Source: Petrolisthes cinctipes (taxonomy: Eukaryota; Arthropoda; Malacostraca; Decapoda; Porcellanidae). Taken from it: 64,000 bases of DNA. The stretch covers positions 62,001 to 126,000 of the forward strand of contig JAWQEG010001554.1 of NCBI GenBank assembly GCA_033782935.1. Direction: 5' to 3'. Each line of letters begins with the position of its first letter. Position 1 is the first letter of the stretch. The position numbers and the translations under genes were made by a program. The notes below the pieces were generated by a model. It was not told the origin of the DNA, searched no databases, and was given only the letters and a program-made list of their open reading frames with translations. Below are positions 1 through 12,673 of the stretch, piece after piece.

Positions 1-1438
1 AAAAATTCTATTTGTTTACAATTTGTACGACATAAAAAAAAGTAAGATGGTCTATAACGTTTATAATATGATGATTATTTTGGGCTATACTAATAAAACA
101 TACTTATATATCACAGGTAATGGTATACCAGAAAAATAATATATGCACCTGAAATATTCATATACACCATAAAAAGTATAATGATCAATTAAATAAGTAC
201 TGTACCTATCATAAGACTGTACAAAAGTAAGGGGGAGGAGGAGCAGCTGACAAGAGGTGTAGTACAACATTCTTTTTTAGTTTAATTAGAGTAAATTATA
301 CATGAATTCTCTTTTGTCTTGATGTGTAATGATGTGAGAAAGATGTATTATAATTATGTAGTCAGAGACTGGATGGTTATTTTATTACCATTTATAAGAG
401 TTACAATAAATGGAGCTCCAGTTTTTTCATAATGACTGGAAAGTGTCAATCAAAGGCTGCTAATTATATTTGTTTATGTTTTATTACATTACCCTATATT
501 TTCATATTTATTTATTTGCCGGAAAAACCCATTATTAATCATGTTTCAAAGTTCAAGCAATTGCACTTTTTGATCGTCTTGGAATACCTTTATAATATTA
601 TATTCAATTGTTTTATATCTTATAAATTTATCAGTCGTATTGCATGTACTGTTTGTCAGAAGTTTAATGGTGTATTTTGTCAATATTGCCTCCCCTTTCT
701 TACCAATGGCAATAATGAAAATCATGATGGTGTCGTGAATAATTTGAAATCGGAATTATTTCCAAATTACACATGTGCAAGATATCTATTTTTCACTGGT
801 ATACGTTCTTATGGTCAAAATTTCCATAACTTTGATATAAGTCTTACCTTGTGCAACTCCCGGCAGTCTGCTAATGTTAGGTCCCGGTAATCTCCCACGG
901 TCCAGATTAGGTTAAGTAAGGTCAGGTCAGGTCTGCCTAATTACTGTATAAAGCAAACTACCGTAATACTATTTGTGCTCGCCAAAAATTGGAAAACCCG
1001 AGCCAACTTTTGCCAAAAGCTGGGTGATGGGGTATGGCCAAAACAGGATATTTGCACAATAAATGAATGTTAAAATCAAACGAATCATATGAAAACTATA
1101 TATGTTTTGTCTTAAAATCTCGCACATGTGTAACTTGGAAAATTTACCGTGAAATCTAGTTTTGCTGATTCTCATTAAAGTACATGAGAAGGCATGATTT
1201 GAGGCGCCATATTCAAGAACAAACATGGTATATACGATGGTGTGGTACCGGTATGATGACTCCACAGACACAACAGGTCTGTCGTACTAAAACCATCGTC
1301 AACAAGGCCCTTGCTATCATGAAAATACAGTATTACCAAAATTTAAATTGCTAACAACACCATGATCACCACGCCTAAAAAGATTTTACTCCATAAATAT
1401 AATAATGCATTGATAGTGAGATAGTCTTGTAGATGATA
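1..1438. other. AT-rich sequence upstream of COMMD5, with repeat fragments
   Basis: I see no supportable gene here. The longest open stretch (432-890, +) is AT-rich, has no recognisable motif and runs into a repeat. At about 868-935 lies a TTAGGT-type repeat fragment ending in AGGTCAGGTCAGG, also seen near 18.2 kb, 44.2 kb and 46.2 kb. At 1225-1262 is one arm of the ACCGGTA-centred hairpin repeat found complete at 19687-19774. Confidence 0.5.
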
Positions 1439-1601
1439 TAAGGGGAGATTCTCCTGTTCGTAAAATAAAGGGTTTACTGATCCCTCCGAACGATGCCACG
1501 AAATAGACGACCTTAATATTACAAATGGAGGTTTCTGTTTCTTAGTATAGTTTAGAGGAATCAGAGACCTTCGAATTCACTAACAAGATAATTTCCCCTT
1601 A
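1439..1601. mobile_element. MITE of the TTTCGTGGCATA-core family
   Basis: Inverted ends AAGGGGAGATTCTCCTG on the left and a matching ATTTCCCCTT on the right bound about 160 bp. The centre holds a decayed ATGCCACGAAA palindrome half. Related copies lie at 32345, 53499, 56298, 56453 and 57563. It sits about 100 bp upstream of the COMMD5 start codon, so it probably lies in the promoter or 5' UTR. Confidence 0.6.
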
Positions 1602-1701
1602 CTGCCCCTACAGGACTAAAGAGAAAAAATGACAATCATAAAAGTCTACCACCATATGGATAAAATTTGTTAAATAGCATTGATACTTTTTAGTGTGAGA
1701 A

Positions 1702-3857
1702 ATGGCAGCCCCAGGTATAAGCCAGGAGAACATCGTCTTTCCAGCACGTGTTCCCCCAGATGTGAAGACGCTGATCAAGGCATCAAAGGGAATGGACAAA
1801 GCATTTTACAGGAAGCTTATCAAATGTAAATATTATTAGCAATTTCATCTATCTACATAAAGTAGAGTTGTATGTATTTGGTGACATTTGGGGGTACGGT
1901 ATTGGTTGAAGATGTATGAAGTTGGGGTTTTAGGTTTCTTTCATTTTTTTTCTTTATTTTTTAATGTGCTGGGAACTTCCCTGTGAAGGCATTTGTAGGT
2001 GAGGGAGTGTAATTATTACTTTTCTGTGCTGGCCAACCTCTTGACAGAGTGAGATATTAGAGAAAGGGATAGATGAATGTATATTTCTGTTGCATGATTT
2101 CATTCTGTATTTAAGATATTCATGTTCTTTATACAGTGAGCTTGGGTTACCTGCAGGGGAGCGCTAGGGATGGTGATTGTGAGGTCGCTGTGAAGAATTT
2201 GTGTCAGGCTGCCGGAGCTACAACAGAGCAGCAAGTTATGGTGAGTTACTTCTGTTCTCTGCTACCTCATCATTGTCGACTAACCAATTAAAATGTGAAT
2301 CTTTGCATAATAAGAGGGCAAAGGAAAGGTGAGCATTTCTGGTGTTTCAAAGGGTATGGAGGGGAGTGGGTAGCTGTGGGTGAAAGAGATTGAGAACACA
2401 GTAGTGCAGTTGACAGGAAAGACTGGGATATATAGTGAGGTATGCATGGGTTTGATAGTTACTGTATTTAGCCATAAAGGGGTTAAAAAGGTATAAACAT
2501 AAAGTATGTAAAGAATGGCAAGACAAGAAACCTAAAAGATTATTAACAGTTCAGTAAATGGCAGAACTTGAATAAAATGATCAACATTACTTTACAGGGT
2601 AAAATTAACTGGATAATTGAAGGAGTACAGTGGGTAGACAGTGGGAAATGGAAAAATTTTAATTGAGAGAACCAGCTGCCAAGTTTTTTTACATTGTACT
2701 GTAGTGTATTATTTCAATACTTGCACTGCAGGCAACATGTGTGCAATACGCTGGTGTAGTGTCTCTTCTGCGTGCTGCCCTCAGAGTCAACACTCACACT
2801 GTGCGACAAGATACCTTTATTAATGACCTTACCAATCTTGGGTGAGTGATGACCTTGTTAGTTTATAAGCAGTTACAGTATTCTCCATTTCTGAATATTG
2901 GTGTTTTGTTTGTCACGTAAAGTACGGTAATCCTTACAATTGATTTATATTCTTACAATAGAACAGGTAGTTACCTCTTCCATAATTTTCCTCTAAAGTT
3001 ATAATGGTGGATTAGAAGCCATGTTGGTGCTGTATTCTAATTTACAGTGCTGGTAGTAATGTTTTGCTCATCAAGGTACTGTACAGTAATTCCTTGTGTG
3101 TAAGTAATTTCTTTAAGTTAGTGTACAAAGAATTTTACCTATACAATTTATAATACTATTAAAAGAGTAACTCAAGAATAATATTTGAGGACTCTCTTTC
3201 AGACTTTCAAGTGACTTTGCGACTGACTTGAGCAGAGTTGCTTATGGTGCCTCGAGAAATGATATAAACAAGCAGCTGGTAGTAGCATCACCATCACTCC
3301 CCACTTTCACTGCCATCAACTGGAGGGTTGAGGTCACCATATCCACCAGGTAGTGCTTATTTTAAGTAAATGATCCACACAGATAGACTTACTTGTGCTG
3401 GCAGTATTTTCAGAATCTACCTGTTCAACTAATGTTTCAAGGTTGCATTACTCATTTAAAGCTGTAAAAGTCTGAGGACACCATTACCAAATTTTCACTT
3501 GTTTTCATCAATAATATAAAATTAATCATTCTTAGATCGATATCTCTCCCAAACTCGAATGATTTGATGCTTGTCATTGGAAATAAATTTAGTAAAAACC
3601 AGACATCACTCTACCTGAATATAAATATATAAAATTGAAACTCAGACTAGATATTTGTATGATAATGCATTTACACCCTTATCAGCTGGCTGTCGCGAGT
3701 ATTGGAGCCAGTTGTCACGTTGAGGCTCGACAAAGATGATAAAAAATCATGCACATTTGAGATTCCTCTGGCAAAGTTCCACCAGCTCAGGTACACTGTG
3801 GCCAGCCTCTTGCACCAGATGGAGGCCCTGGAGAACTCACCACTGGCCAAGAAGTAG
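1702..3857 (+). CDS. COMMD5: COMM domain-containing protein 5 (five exons, complete)
   Basis: Exons 1702-1825, 2137-2240, 2732-2841, 3203-3349 and 3686-3857 join in frame to 218 residues; mammalian COMMD5 is about 224. All four introns are GT-AG. The N-terminal part has the family pattern PPDVKTLIKA..MDKAFYRKLIK followed by GYLQGSARDGDCEVAVKNL. The C-terminal COMM domain runs from about residue 151 (INWRVEVTIST) to residue 211 and includes VTLRLDKDD and FEIPLAKFHQLRYTVASLL. COMMD proteins form hetero-oligomers in the Commander complex, which acts with retriever in endosomal cargo recycling and has been linked to NF-kB and cullin control. The ATG at 1702 is chosen because it gives the expected N-terminus and opens the only continuous frame. 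The gene converges on gene A, with about 550 bp between the stop codons. Assignment to COMMD5 rather than another COMMD rests on the N-terminal pattern. Confidence 0.9.
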
Positions 3858-4092
3858 AAATAGCATTACATTGTACAATTTGTGTGAATGACATTTGTTT
3901 GATTGTATACGATCTCTGTCAGTGTACTGGTATTCAATTACTGTTGGCAACCTTTCAACAAATAATCCTCACTAGTCATTGTATGGACAGAGATTGAGCC
4001 CTAGACTTAGTTACCCATTCTGATAAACCTGAAATAGTCCATTTCCCAGGGTTAGAAGGATGTAAGAATGTAATGTATATTACAGTATAACT

Positions 4093-4158
4093 TTATTATG
4101 GAGATAACACTTACTGTATTTTGTGCAGTATTATTTCTGTTAGAGTAAAAATTTTATT
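4093..4158 (-). terminator. Candidate polyadenylation signals of gene A
   Basis: On the minus strand AATAAA reads at 4153-4158 and again at 4093-4098, about 250 and 315 bases beyond the gene A stop codon at 4411. Either could end the transcript. This is motif evidence only. Confidence 0.35.
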
Positions 4159-4410
4159 GTTTACATACAGCTTGCTTTAAGGAAGTGGGATGGTTATGAA
4201 TTTGAATTGAGGAAGGAGTTAGGCCCAATGCTTGTTTTACACAATTTTTGATTTACATGACCTTTTCAGCAATATCATACTTAAATGTATACCTGTACAA
4301 ATATATTAGTCCCATGAAACTGCAAACTGATTACTTCCATAAACCAGTCACAACCTAGTGAATATTATGTCAGCAGCAGGTTACCAGTATCAATTCGTTT
4401 GGGAAAAAAG

Positions 4411-7400
4411 TTATGAATCATCCACGTCCATGCTGATATCCATAAAATGACTCATATCGATACCTTCACCAACATCAGAGGTGGATGTCCCAGGGATAAG
4501 ACTAGCCAAACCAAGATTAGCAAGTGATAGTGCTCCTCCAGTGATAGGGTCACCATGGTACACCATTGCATCTAGAACAGAGGGGTATGCGGACTTGCGC
4601 CCACCCTCACACAGGGCAAGATGACGAGCTGTAAGCAGAATGAATGAAATTAAACATATGTAAAGTAGATTCAGTTAAAGATAATATGAATTTATATATG
4701 TAAGGTTGATGGAAAATGTTATTTATTCTAATTATTATATACTGTAATTCAAACATTTAATCTTTACAATGATAAAAGTTTCTCCTCAAATGCCATTTTA
4801 TACTGTAGAAAGAAAGAGGGAAATAAAAAAGGATTGTCTGACTCACCAAGATGGTTTCCACTACGAGTGTTAAAGCCACAGATACAATAAAGAGGGCGTG
4901 GGAGGTGGATGGGTGGACCAATGCTGTAGTATCCTCTAGCATTTTTCCGAGGGTGGAAGACATTGGCGTGCTTGCTGATCATGTTACGACAGCAGGTGGA
5001 GTATGGACACTTGGTACATTTCAGATATGCTCTGCAAAGTGTAGAGGGGGGCATTTGAGTTCATCAACAAAATCAATATGGTGTAAAGACAATATTATGA
5101 TCCTATGCTGTGTTTTTTGTCGTCCAAGCATTGGCTTGGGGTTCCAAGCGGGCTTGGACCAAGCTGGTTTCTGATGAAAAAACAGACATATTGTTGCTGC
5201 TCAGCTGCCTAGCAAGTGGCCCCAAGACTGCTCCTGAGCACTTTTACTTTGGGTTGATTTCAGCAGCTGCCGATTGGCGTGGCTTCGTATCCACTTGACC
5301 GACAAAAACAGTACAGGGCAATTTGACTTGGTTTCACCCAAGCAATCTTCGTGTCACTTGGATGACAAATACACAGCACTAGTTAACTTAAGAACTGCAA
5401 AAACAAGAAAATACTTCACAAAATGAACCTCACTTGTATCTACTTATAATCATCCAATTAAAAAAATTATCAATGCTACATGAATCACCACTTTTTACTT
5501 ACTTAAAGTGTCCCTCAAGGTAAAGGCTGGCATCACATTCTATGCAGTAGCAGGATTTTTCTTCTTCCTCATTGTTGACAACAAGTCTTTCTTGGCAAGC
5601 TATTGTGGAGGACATTGCTACTGTGGCAAGTGTACGATTGTTGTGGAACAAATCCATTGAAGTTATCTTTTTCTTGTTTCCTGGGACTATTCGTGATGGC
5701 TTTAGTGATGGCCGGAACATGATTTTCATTTCACCCTGAGGAATCTTGTAACGCTGCAGACCTGTAGGGGATCAAGAATTTGACTGAATATCACATATCA
5801 ACTAATCATCATCAATAACCTATCTAACTTTTTTCAATGGATTCTAGGATCAGGAAAGGAAAAATTAATCCAGAAATGAGAGACAGAATAACCAGTGAAT
5901 GAGTCAGACTTGCATTTATTCCCTCTCTTTCAAGCCACAAAATTCTCAGCCCCCCCCCCCCTAACAAAGTTCCCACAAACATAAAGGAAGTACTGCAATT
6001 ATAACTACTAAGCCAAAACAACAGATGTCTTCCACTAAAATGATCAAGCACCATACATTTTCATAGTTATAGTAATTATAGTCTGATATTACTTTTTCAC
6101 TTTTCCTCTGGAGCCCCCCACCCCAAACTTATAAAAAAATATAAATAAAGTACTGATAATGATAGTAAAGTTACTAAATCAGCAAGAGGATTAAAATTTT
6201 AAAGAAAATAAGACACATTTGTAAGTCATGGTACAGTACTGTAAAAATAAACCAACATATCTGACCTGGAAAACTGGCGCGTGTGATGTGGTCTCTCTTT
6301 TTGTGCTCATCAAGAAGATATTTACTGTAGAAGCTCAGCACACAGCTCTTGCACTTCCCAGCCAGTGTGTTGTGTTTCTGTGAGCAACAATACAACACAG
6401 TAAGTCAAGTAAAATGATCCAGTTTATTTTTTTCACCTTGTAGATAACTAACTCTTATGTAAAATTAAGTTTACACTGATATACCTGGTACTATAAATTA
6501 ATAAATAAAGTGAGAGATGCCCTCTCTTGAAACCTATGGTACAGTACTACTACATGGCTTTATGGGACCATGGGATAGAACTGGAGGGAATAAGTGATTG
6601 CTCTGTGAGACTGACTCAAGCCCTATCTCCAGTCTACTAAAGAACACCACCTTCAGATATATAGGTATGTGGCATGCTTACCAGAAGTTGATCATGTACA
6701 CAGGGTCATATTTGATATGGCTGCCCCTGACTTGAGGAGTCTCACAAAGGGGGAAGCACCATCACTCAAGGTTGAAACAAATTAATGACATGATGGGAGG
6801 GACTGGGTAATTGGGAATTTAACATTATGACGGCAATAAATAACAGTAGCACTAAAGGTACCTGAACATGGGAGAAAAGACGCTGTGAGAAGGTGCTAGT
6901 TGAGGTTGCATTGATGGACTTGACTGTGAGGCAGAAGTGGCACTGGACATATGGAGTATTCTTGTGTTCCTGTAAAAGAAAGAAGGCATACAATATGTTC
7001 ATGTGCATAATTATACAGTATAACTTTCATATATATTTTAATTTGTCTTCCAACTGTTTTTCAGTTCCCATAACTAATTCACACTTCTGCATCAACTGTT
7101 ATGTTAATAAGTCTAATCAGTTTCCTCAGATACCAGATAATAGCTATCTAATGTCCTTAATATGCATAAATAATTGCAGCTGACCTATCATTTATAGGCA
7201 GAAACTTCATACCAGAGACATTAACTTATGTTTCAATCATGGCATTGATATTTCTGAGTGAATGCTAGGTTACTGAACTTTTACAAATTGCATGACACTA
7301 CCAATTTCACTTCAGCCACTGCCGGATAATTCCACCTCTTACTGGGAAACATCACCTATGGTAACTCACTATCTCGGGATACAAGGCCACGGTACAATAA

Positions 7401-8377
7401 TTTATTGCAGTAACATTTCCAGATTTTTTTTTTATTAAAAGATCATCACTAACCTTGTTGAAATGGTCAATGACACTGTAGTAAAAGGAGGTAGTGAAGT
7501 TGCACACCTCACAGCGGTAAGGTAGCTCTGCCTCATAGTGTCGTTTCCCCATGTGGTTGATCAGGTTTATGTCTACAGTAAAGTTCTCATTACAGATACG
7601 ACACCACGAGTACCTGCTGTCACTGTCTTGGTGAGTCTGTGTACAAAAGTTGTGAGAGGATTGGGTAGCTGAAAGTTGGATGTAACTTCTACATGAAGAG
7701 ATACCATATTGTGTGTCTCGCAAAGCACTCTGGTCAGAAAGACAAAACTTGATCTAGCAAGCATTTTAATGAAGGATTAAAATGTATTGAAAAGTGAAAT
7801 CTACGATTAAAAAAGATTAAAAGGTCACATACACACTGACATACAATAAATGTCACACTTACTGTTTTTTGGTGATGTTCACGCTGGACTTCATCTGGAA
7901 AGTGTGCCAAGCAGTAATTGCAAGCAAACGTGTTTTCTGCAGCAGCACCCCGATTGAGATGGAGTTTTAGATGAGTGTAAAATTCCACATTGTTCTCACA
8001 CACAGTCTGAGTAAATTAAATACAATGTACCATACCCTATAAACATACAACATGCCTGCATTATATGATTTTCACTAGTATGTTTTCAATATGGACATAA
8101 AATGTCCATCATTCATTTAGTACATTGCAAAAACAAAAGTGGATTGAGTAGACTTACACTGCAGATATGGCAGGTAAAGGTGTGGGTGTTTATTTCTCGT
8201 CCAAGAGAAGTATCACCCTGAATCTGGCCATAATAATAGGGTTCTAGCTCCACTGGACTCCCAAGGGATGTAGAGGTGGCATGAGAGGATAGTTGGGGTA
8301 TGGGAAGCTTGGTCTTACCAGAACTAGTAACACTGAAGCTGCCATCCACAACTGGTGTCACCACGGTCAGGCCACCT
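4411..8377 (-). other. Gene A POGZ-type zinc-finger block
   Basis: Exons from 8158-8377 to 4411-4628 encode YYYGQIQGDT and then finger pairs at about residues 735-755 (C-x2-C..H-x3-H), 768-789, 799-820 (WCRICNENF), 829-850 (LPYRCEVCNF), 858-886 (QCHFCL), 893-914 (CKSCVLSF), 990-1007 (CIECDASLYL), 1013-1035 (CTKCPYSTCC) and 1058-1077 (CICGF..ARHLALC). Several fingers are split by introns between the Cys pair and the His pair. The run LPYxCxVCxF, then CxFCL, then CKxCxLxF, then a Pro-Gly basic strand (here IPQGEMKIMFRPS) is the recognisable POGZ/ZNF280 signature. In vertebrate POGZ part of this block binds HP1; whether that holds here cannot be read from sequence. Confidence 0.8.
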
Positions 8378-11300
8378 CTGTGGAATGGCAAATATAAATG
8401 TCAGCATTTCAGCTTGATGCCATGGTAGCCTTTTCATCGGCCGTTACACCCAGTATTGGAGGAAAATGGAACACTGTTAGTTCTTTTACTATTTACCATC
8501 AGCTTAGCAATACTAGAGAAGACACTGTGTTTAACTTTAAACACTTTTAACAACCAGCTTACTCTCTTTCACTGAACAGTCATCTGCACAGGCAATGTTG
8601 CCTATTCTTGAGCAGTGGTGGGCACTGCAAACAAAAATCCACTTCTGCAAACTCTAGCCCTTACCTTCCGCAACTGCAATCTCTAACACAAACATTCTGC
8701 AACAGCAATCTCTAACCCTAAACTGCTTGGCACTTACTGGGTAATTATATGAACCTTAATTCTTACACAACAACTGTGATCCCCTCCTACATAGTTTGAC
8801 TGTACGTTTCACAAAAAAATTCTACATGAATAGCCCTTTGTTGATTCACCAATACTTACATTTTTTTGACATTGAGGTTGACTTTGTTGGTATGGTCCAG
8901 TGGTGTTTGAGTCTGTAGGTAGAATTAAATTTATGCTGAGAAAATAGGACATACATCAAGGGACTAGTCATATGAGGATAAAGATAAATATCCAATACAG
9001 TATCAAATCTATAGACTAATAATTACATTTGATAGGCAGCTTAATATACAAAAGTAAAAAAACGAAGTATAGCAGCATGAAAGAGAATTTTATCTGTGAG
9101 GAAAGAAAAAAAGAAAAAAAAAAACTGTTAAGGAAATATATCTATATGATGTAGAAGAAATCTATTACACTTCCCAAATTTGTTTGCTGCTTGATCCTGA
9201 ATATTTAATCTGGATATTCTTAACAGGTCCCTATGTGCAACGTCACCCCATGACTTTTTGGTCTACCCCTCTGTACTCTGCCTTTTCTCTTTTATCTTAA
9301 CAATATAAACTTTTTCACATAATGTGATGGTCTGTCTTTTCTTTGCATTGCTACTAATATCACTTGAAACCTTTCTCTTCAGCGCCATTGAAAGGAGATT
9401 ACTGTACGAGAGTAAGCACAAAAATATCACAACAATTGCGGGAATAATGTATGTGTGTGACAACAAGTATGCTGCGACTGACAAACTGACCAATACCAGC
9501 TCCAATTCCCACACTCGCAACCACAATACTGTATTTCATTATTAGATATACATTATTAGATATATTTCTGCAGTATTATAGGCTTTTTTTTTTAAATTGT
9601 AATGTTTTTGTGTGTGTGCAGCTGTGTATGAGAATCAGAGATATGAGTGAAAGCACATGTAGTTGAGGGCAGGTGTGCATGCGGTCAGTCATACGTATCA
9701 AAATGAAGCCCTCAGATATCTCGGACATGGGTCTTTCCCCAATTGATCCGTGTTAGTGAGGGTTTACTGTACTGTACAGCAAAAGATAACATGCAGTTAA
9801 AATTCTTACCACAGGATTATTGTCGAGGGTGATTTGTGAGGCAAGAGCTGCATTGCTTGGAAGGTTGGTAATGATGGAGGGTTGAATTGCTGTTGGACAC
9901 TTAGGTAATTGTTGGCTCTTGTATCGCCAAGTCTGGTGAGGCTCTTGTGCCACAAACTCCAATAGATGTAGTACTCCAGGGTCTGTGGTGAAGGGAGTTT
10001 TAACTAGGCAACATCCCGAGATATATGATTTCCTTATGTAATTTTTTTCCTTAAAGTATTTTTCTTTGTTTCCTAAAATTAAATCAATATTTATTTCTTT
10101 GCCTTACTGAGTTATATCAAATGTAGAGTTTGTTGTATTAAAAACATAATAATGTGTCAGATACTTTATTCAAGGCATAATTGATCAAAACATCTGAGAT
10201 ATGAGAATTTTGGACAGCCAATCACACGTCGCTACAGTTAGGAGCCCTTGAACGAGCATTATCATCAAATCAACCAATCATGGACGCAGAAACAGAAACC
10301 CGCTAGGAACCAAATGCACCGATCGTTGGAATAGACTATAGTGTGATACTCCCATAAGATGCTTAAGGTCTGGATGTAGGGTGAGGCTATTACTAGATTC
10401 ATATCAGGATAAAACATACCAAGCTTCCATTATGAGAAATGTAGTATAATACAAGTTGAAACATGAAGAGATACTAAATAAACATTCCAACTCACTTTCA
10501 GCTTCCCGTGCTGTGAGATATTGGATATGCTCCACCATGTGGTTGTATGAGTGAGCAGCACAGTTTCCGTATCGCTCTCGCCAGCACAGCTCATCAAGTA
10601 CCAACTGTACCTGCTGTAGTGTCAGCTGTGACAATGCACTCTGAAACCACCACATGCTAATTAGATTAGCTGTATCATTGTAGTCCTTGCATACATTTTA
10701 CTTGACTTCAGCTATCAATAAACTTTAATCCTCCATCCGCAGTCCCATACAACATAAAGTAATGGAATGTGCACACCGTATACAGTATTTTAAAAACAGC
10801 ACAATCAATATCAAGATGTACCATACCACATTTCATAAATTATTTCATCCATACTTTAAATGATTAAGTATATCTAATTTATTTCTTCAAATCTGAGGAC
10901 TTAAGCTTAGTAATCTCAGGGAATTCATTGTAGGCTTACACCTCACCTGGAACATTTTGGGCACATGGCGTCGTAAGTATGACATAATCTTGGCATTTGA
11001 TGACAGGTTGTCCTCATTATCACTTGTGTCACACACGCTCACCTAAATATATGAGAAATGATTATTATAGCTCTTTCAGCATGCACAATAGTAAACATGA
11101 ATTTGAAAATACTCAAGAAAAAATGTACATTTCTGGTTAGTAGTACACCAACTCACAGTAGGCTAAGCTCACTCAGGTTGGTTGATTTGAGGTTGGTACA
11201 GTTCTCACCCCTTATTCCCCTGTATAAGGGCAAAGTGTTACAATCTCCAATGGCAGTACTGGTAAACAATGAATACAGCCTATTTTCATGAAAATTATGG

Positions 11301-12632
11301 CTAGAAATAGTCCTGCTCAGTTTTTTTTAAGAGATGAATAATCATTGCTAACCAGTTTCATTATAAAATAAAGAGCACAGTAATTGTGTCAAGTCAGCCT
11401 CTAGGGGTCAATGGTTAAAGGAAACTAAAGGTGTATGCTATTATTGAGGACAGATCAGGGGCACTCACACCCACATCTCTTTCTACTACTCAGTAACTTA
11501 TAACCCTTTACATCTCAACTCCTCTTTATTTCCCAGCTTACCTTGCCATAATTCATGGAGTAGAGACAATTACGGTCCACACTCTGGTCACACAGGATGA
11601 TGGCATTAGTGTGTACAACTCTCTCCAGGGGCTTAAGAATGCGGACAAACCTTTGACGTGATGAACTGCCAGGCTCAGGCTCGGACGCAAAGAGGCGGAA
11701 CGATTTCATCTTGCGATCATACAAGCCAAGAATCTCAACCTGTAAGAGTTTATGCATTGTCATCTCTCTTAATCTTACATGAAAATATTTCACTATTACA
11801 CAATGTCACTGAACTAGTGTTCAGTACTAAATATTTGTAGTTTCATGCTCTCAGTTTTAATTTTAAAGTCACACAACATGTACCCTCTTCCACAGTATAC
11901 AACACAGCACACTACTAACTTTGACTGCCTTCTTTGTGCCATCAGCTGTACTAGTGCCAAGGCTGACAATACCCAGCTCAACTGTGGTACCATCAAAGCC
12001 AAAGTCATACACCTTGTCCTGCAGCATGACCGAGCACACACAACGTAGGTACCCATACATTTTGTTGATGAAGTTCCTGTCAACCTGTAACAAATCAAAG
12101 TGATCCTGCATGAGTGAGGTTTAGCTAAATAAAGATTAAGTTGTCACTTACCAGGTTTGGTGAAGGTTTAGTTTGGTTTCATTAAATATCCAGCCTGATA
12201 AATATTTCATGACATCAATTGACTTTCAGTTATCTGTCCTTTCCATACTGCATATATTCATCTTGCAAATTTCAAGCAAATGTGACTGTTAATAGGAAAA
12301 GTACTTGAATGTGCATATCATTACTATATCTCAAAAGAAAAAACAAGCAATTTCATAACATAATATCTACTCACTTTAACCCATGACTCCACATTGCTGA
12401 TTGAGGTCTGACAGGCCCAGTGGTATACCAACTTGAGGACTGAGGTGGGAGGGACCTTGTCAATAGGGGTGGAGCCAAAGATGGAGCCACTATAGACTGA
12501 GACATACTTCTTGCCACAACACTCGCTGATCCAAACATATCCACCACTTGTTGCTAGTACCTTGGGGTCTGAGAACATACCCAACTGCCAAAGGAAGACA
12601 CATTATGCAAATTATTTTAGCTTTTATGTGAG

Positions 12633-12673
<41 letters not shown>

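Noticed and set aside
432..890. 152-codon open frame on the plus strand
   Set aside because: AT-rich, no recognisable domain, no splice context, and its end lies in a dispersed repeat.
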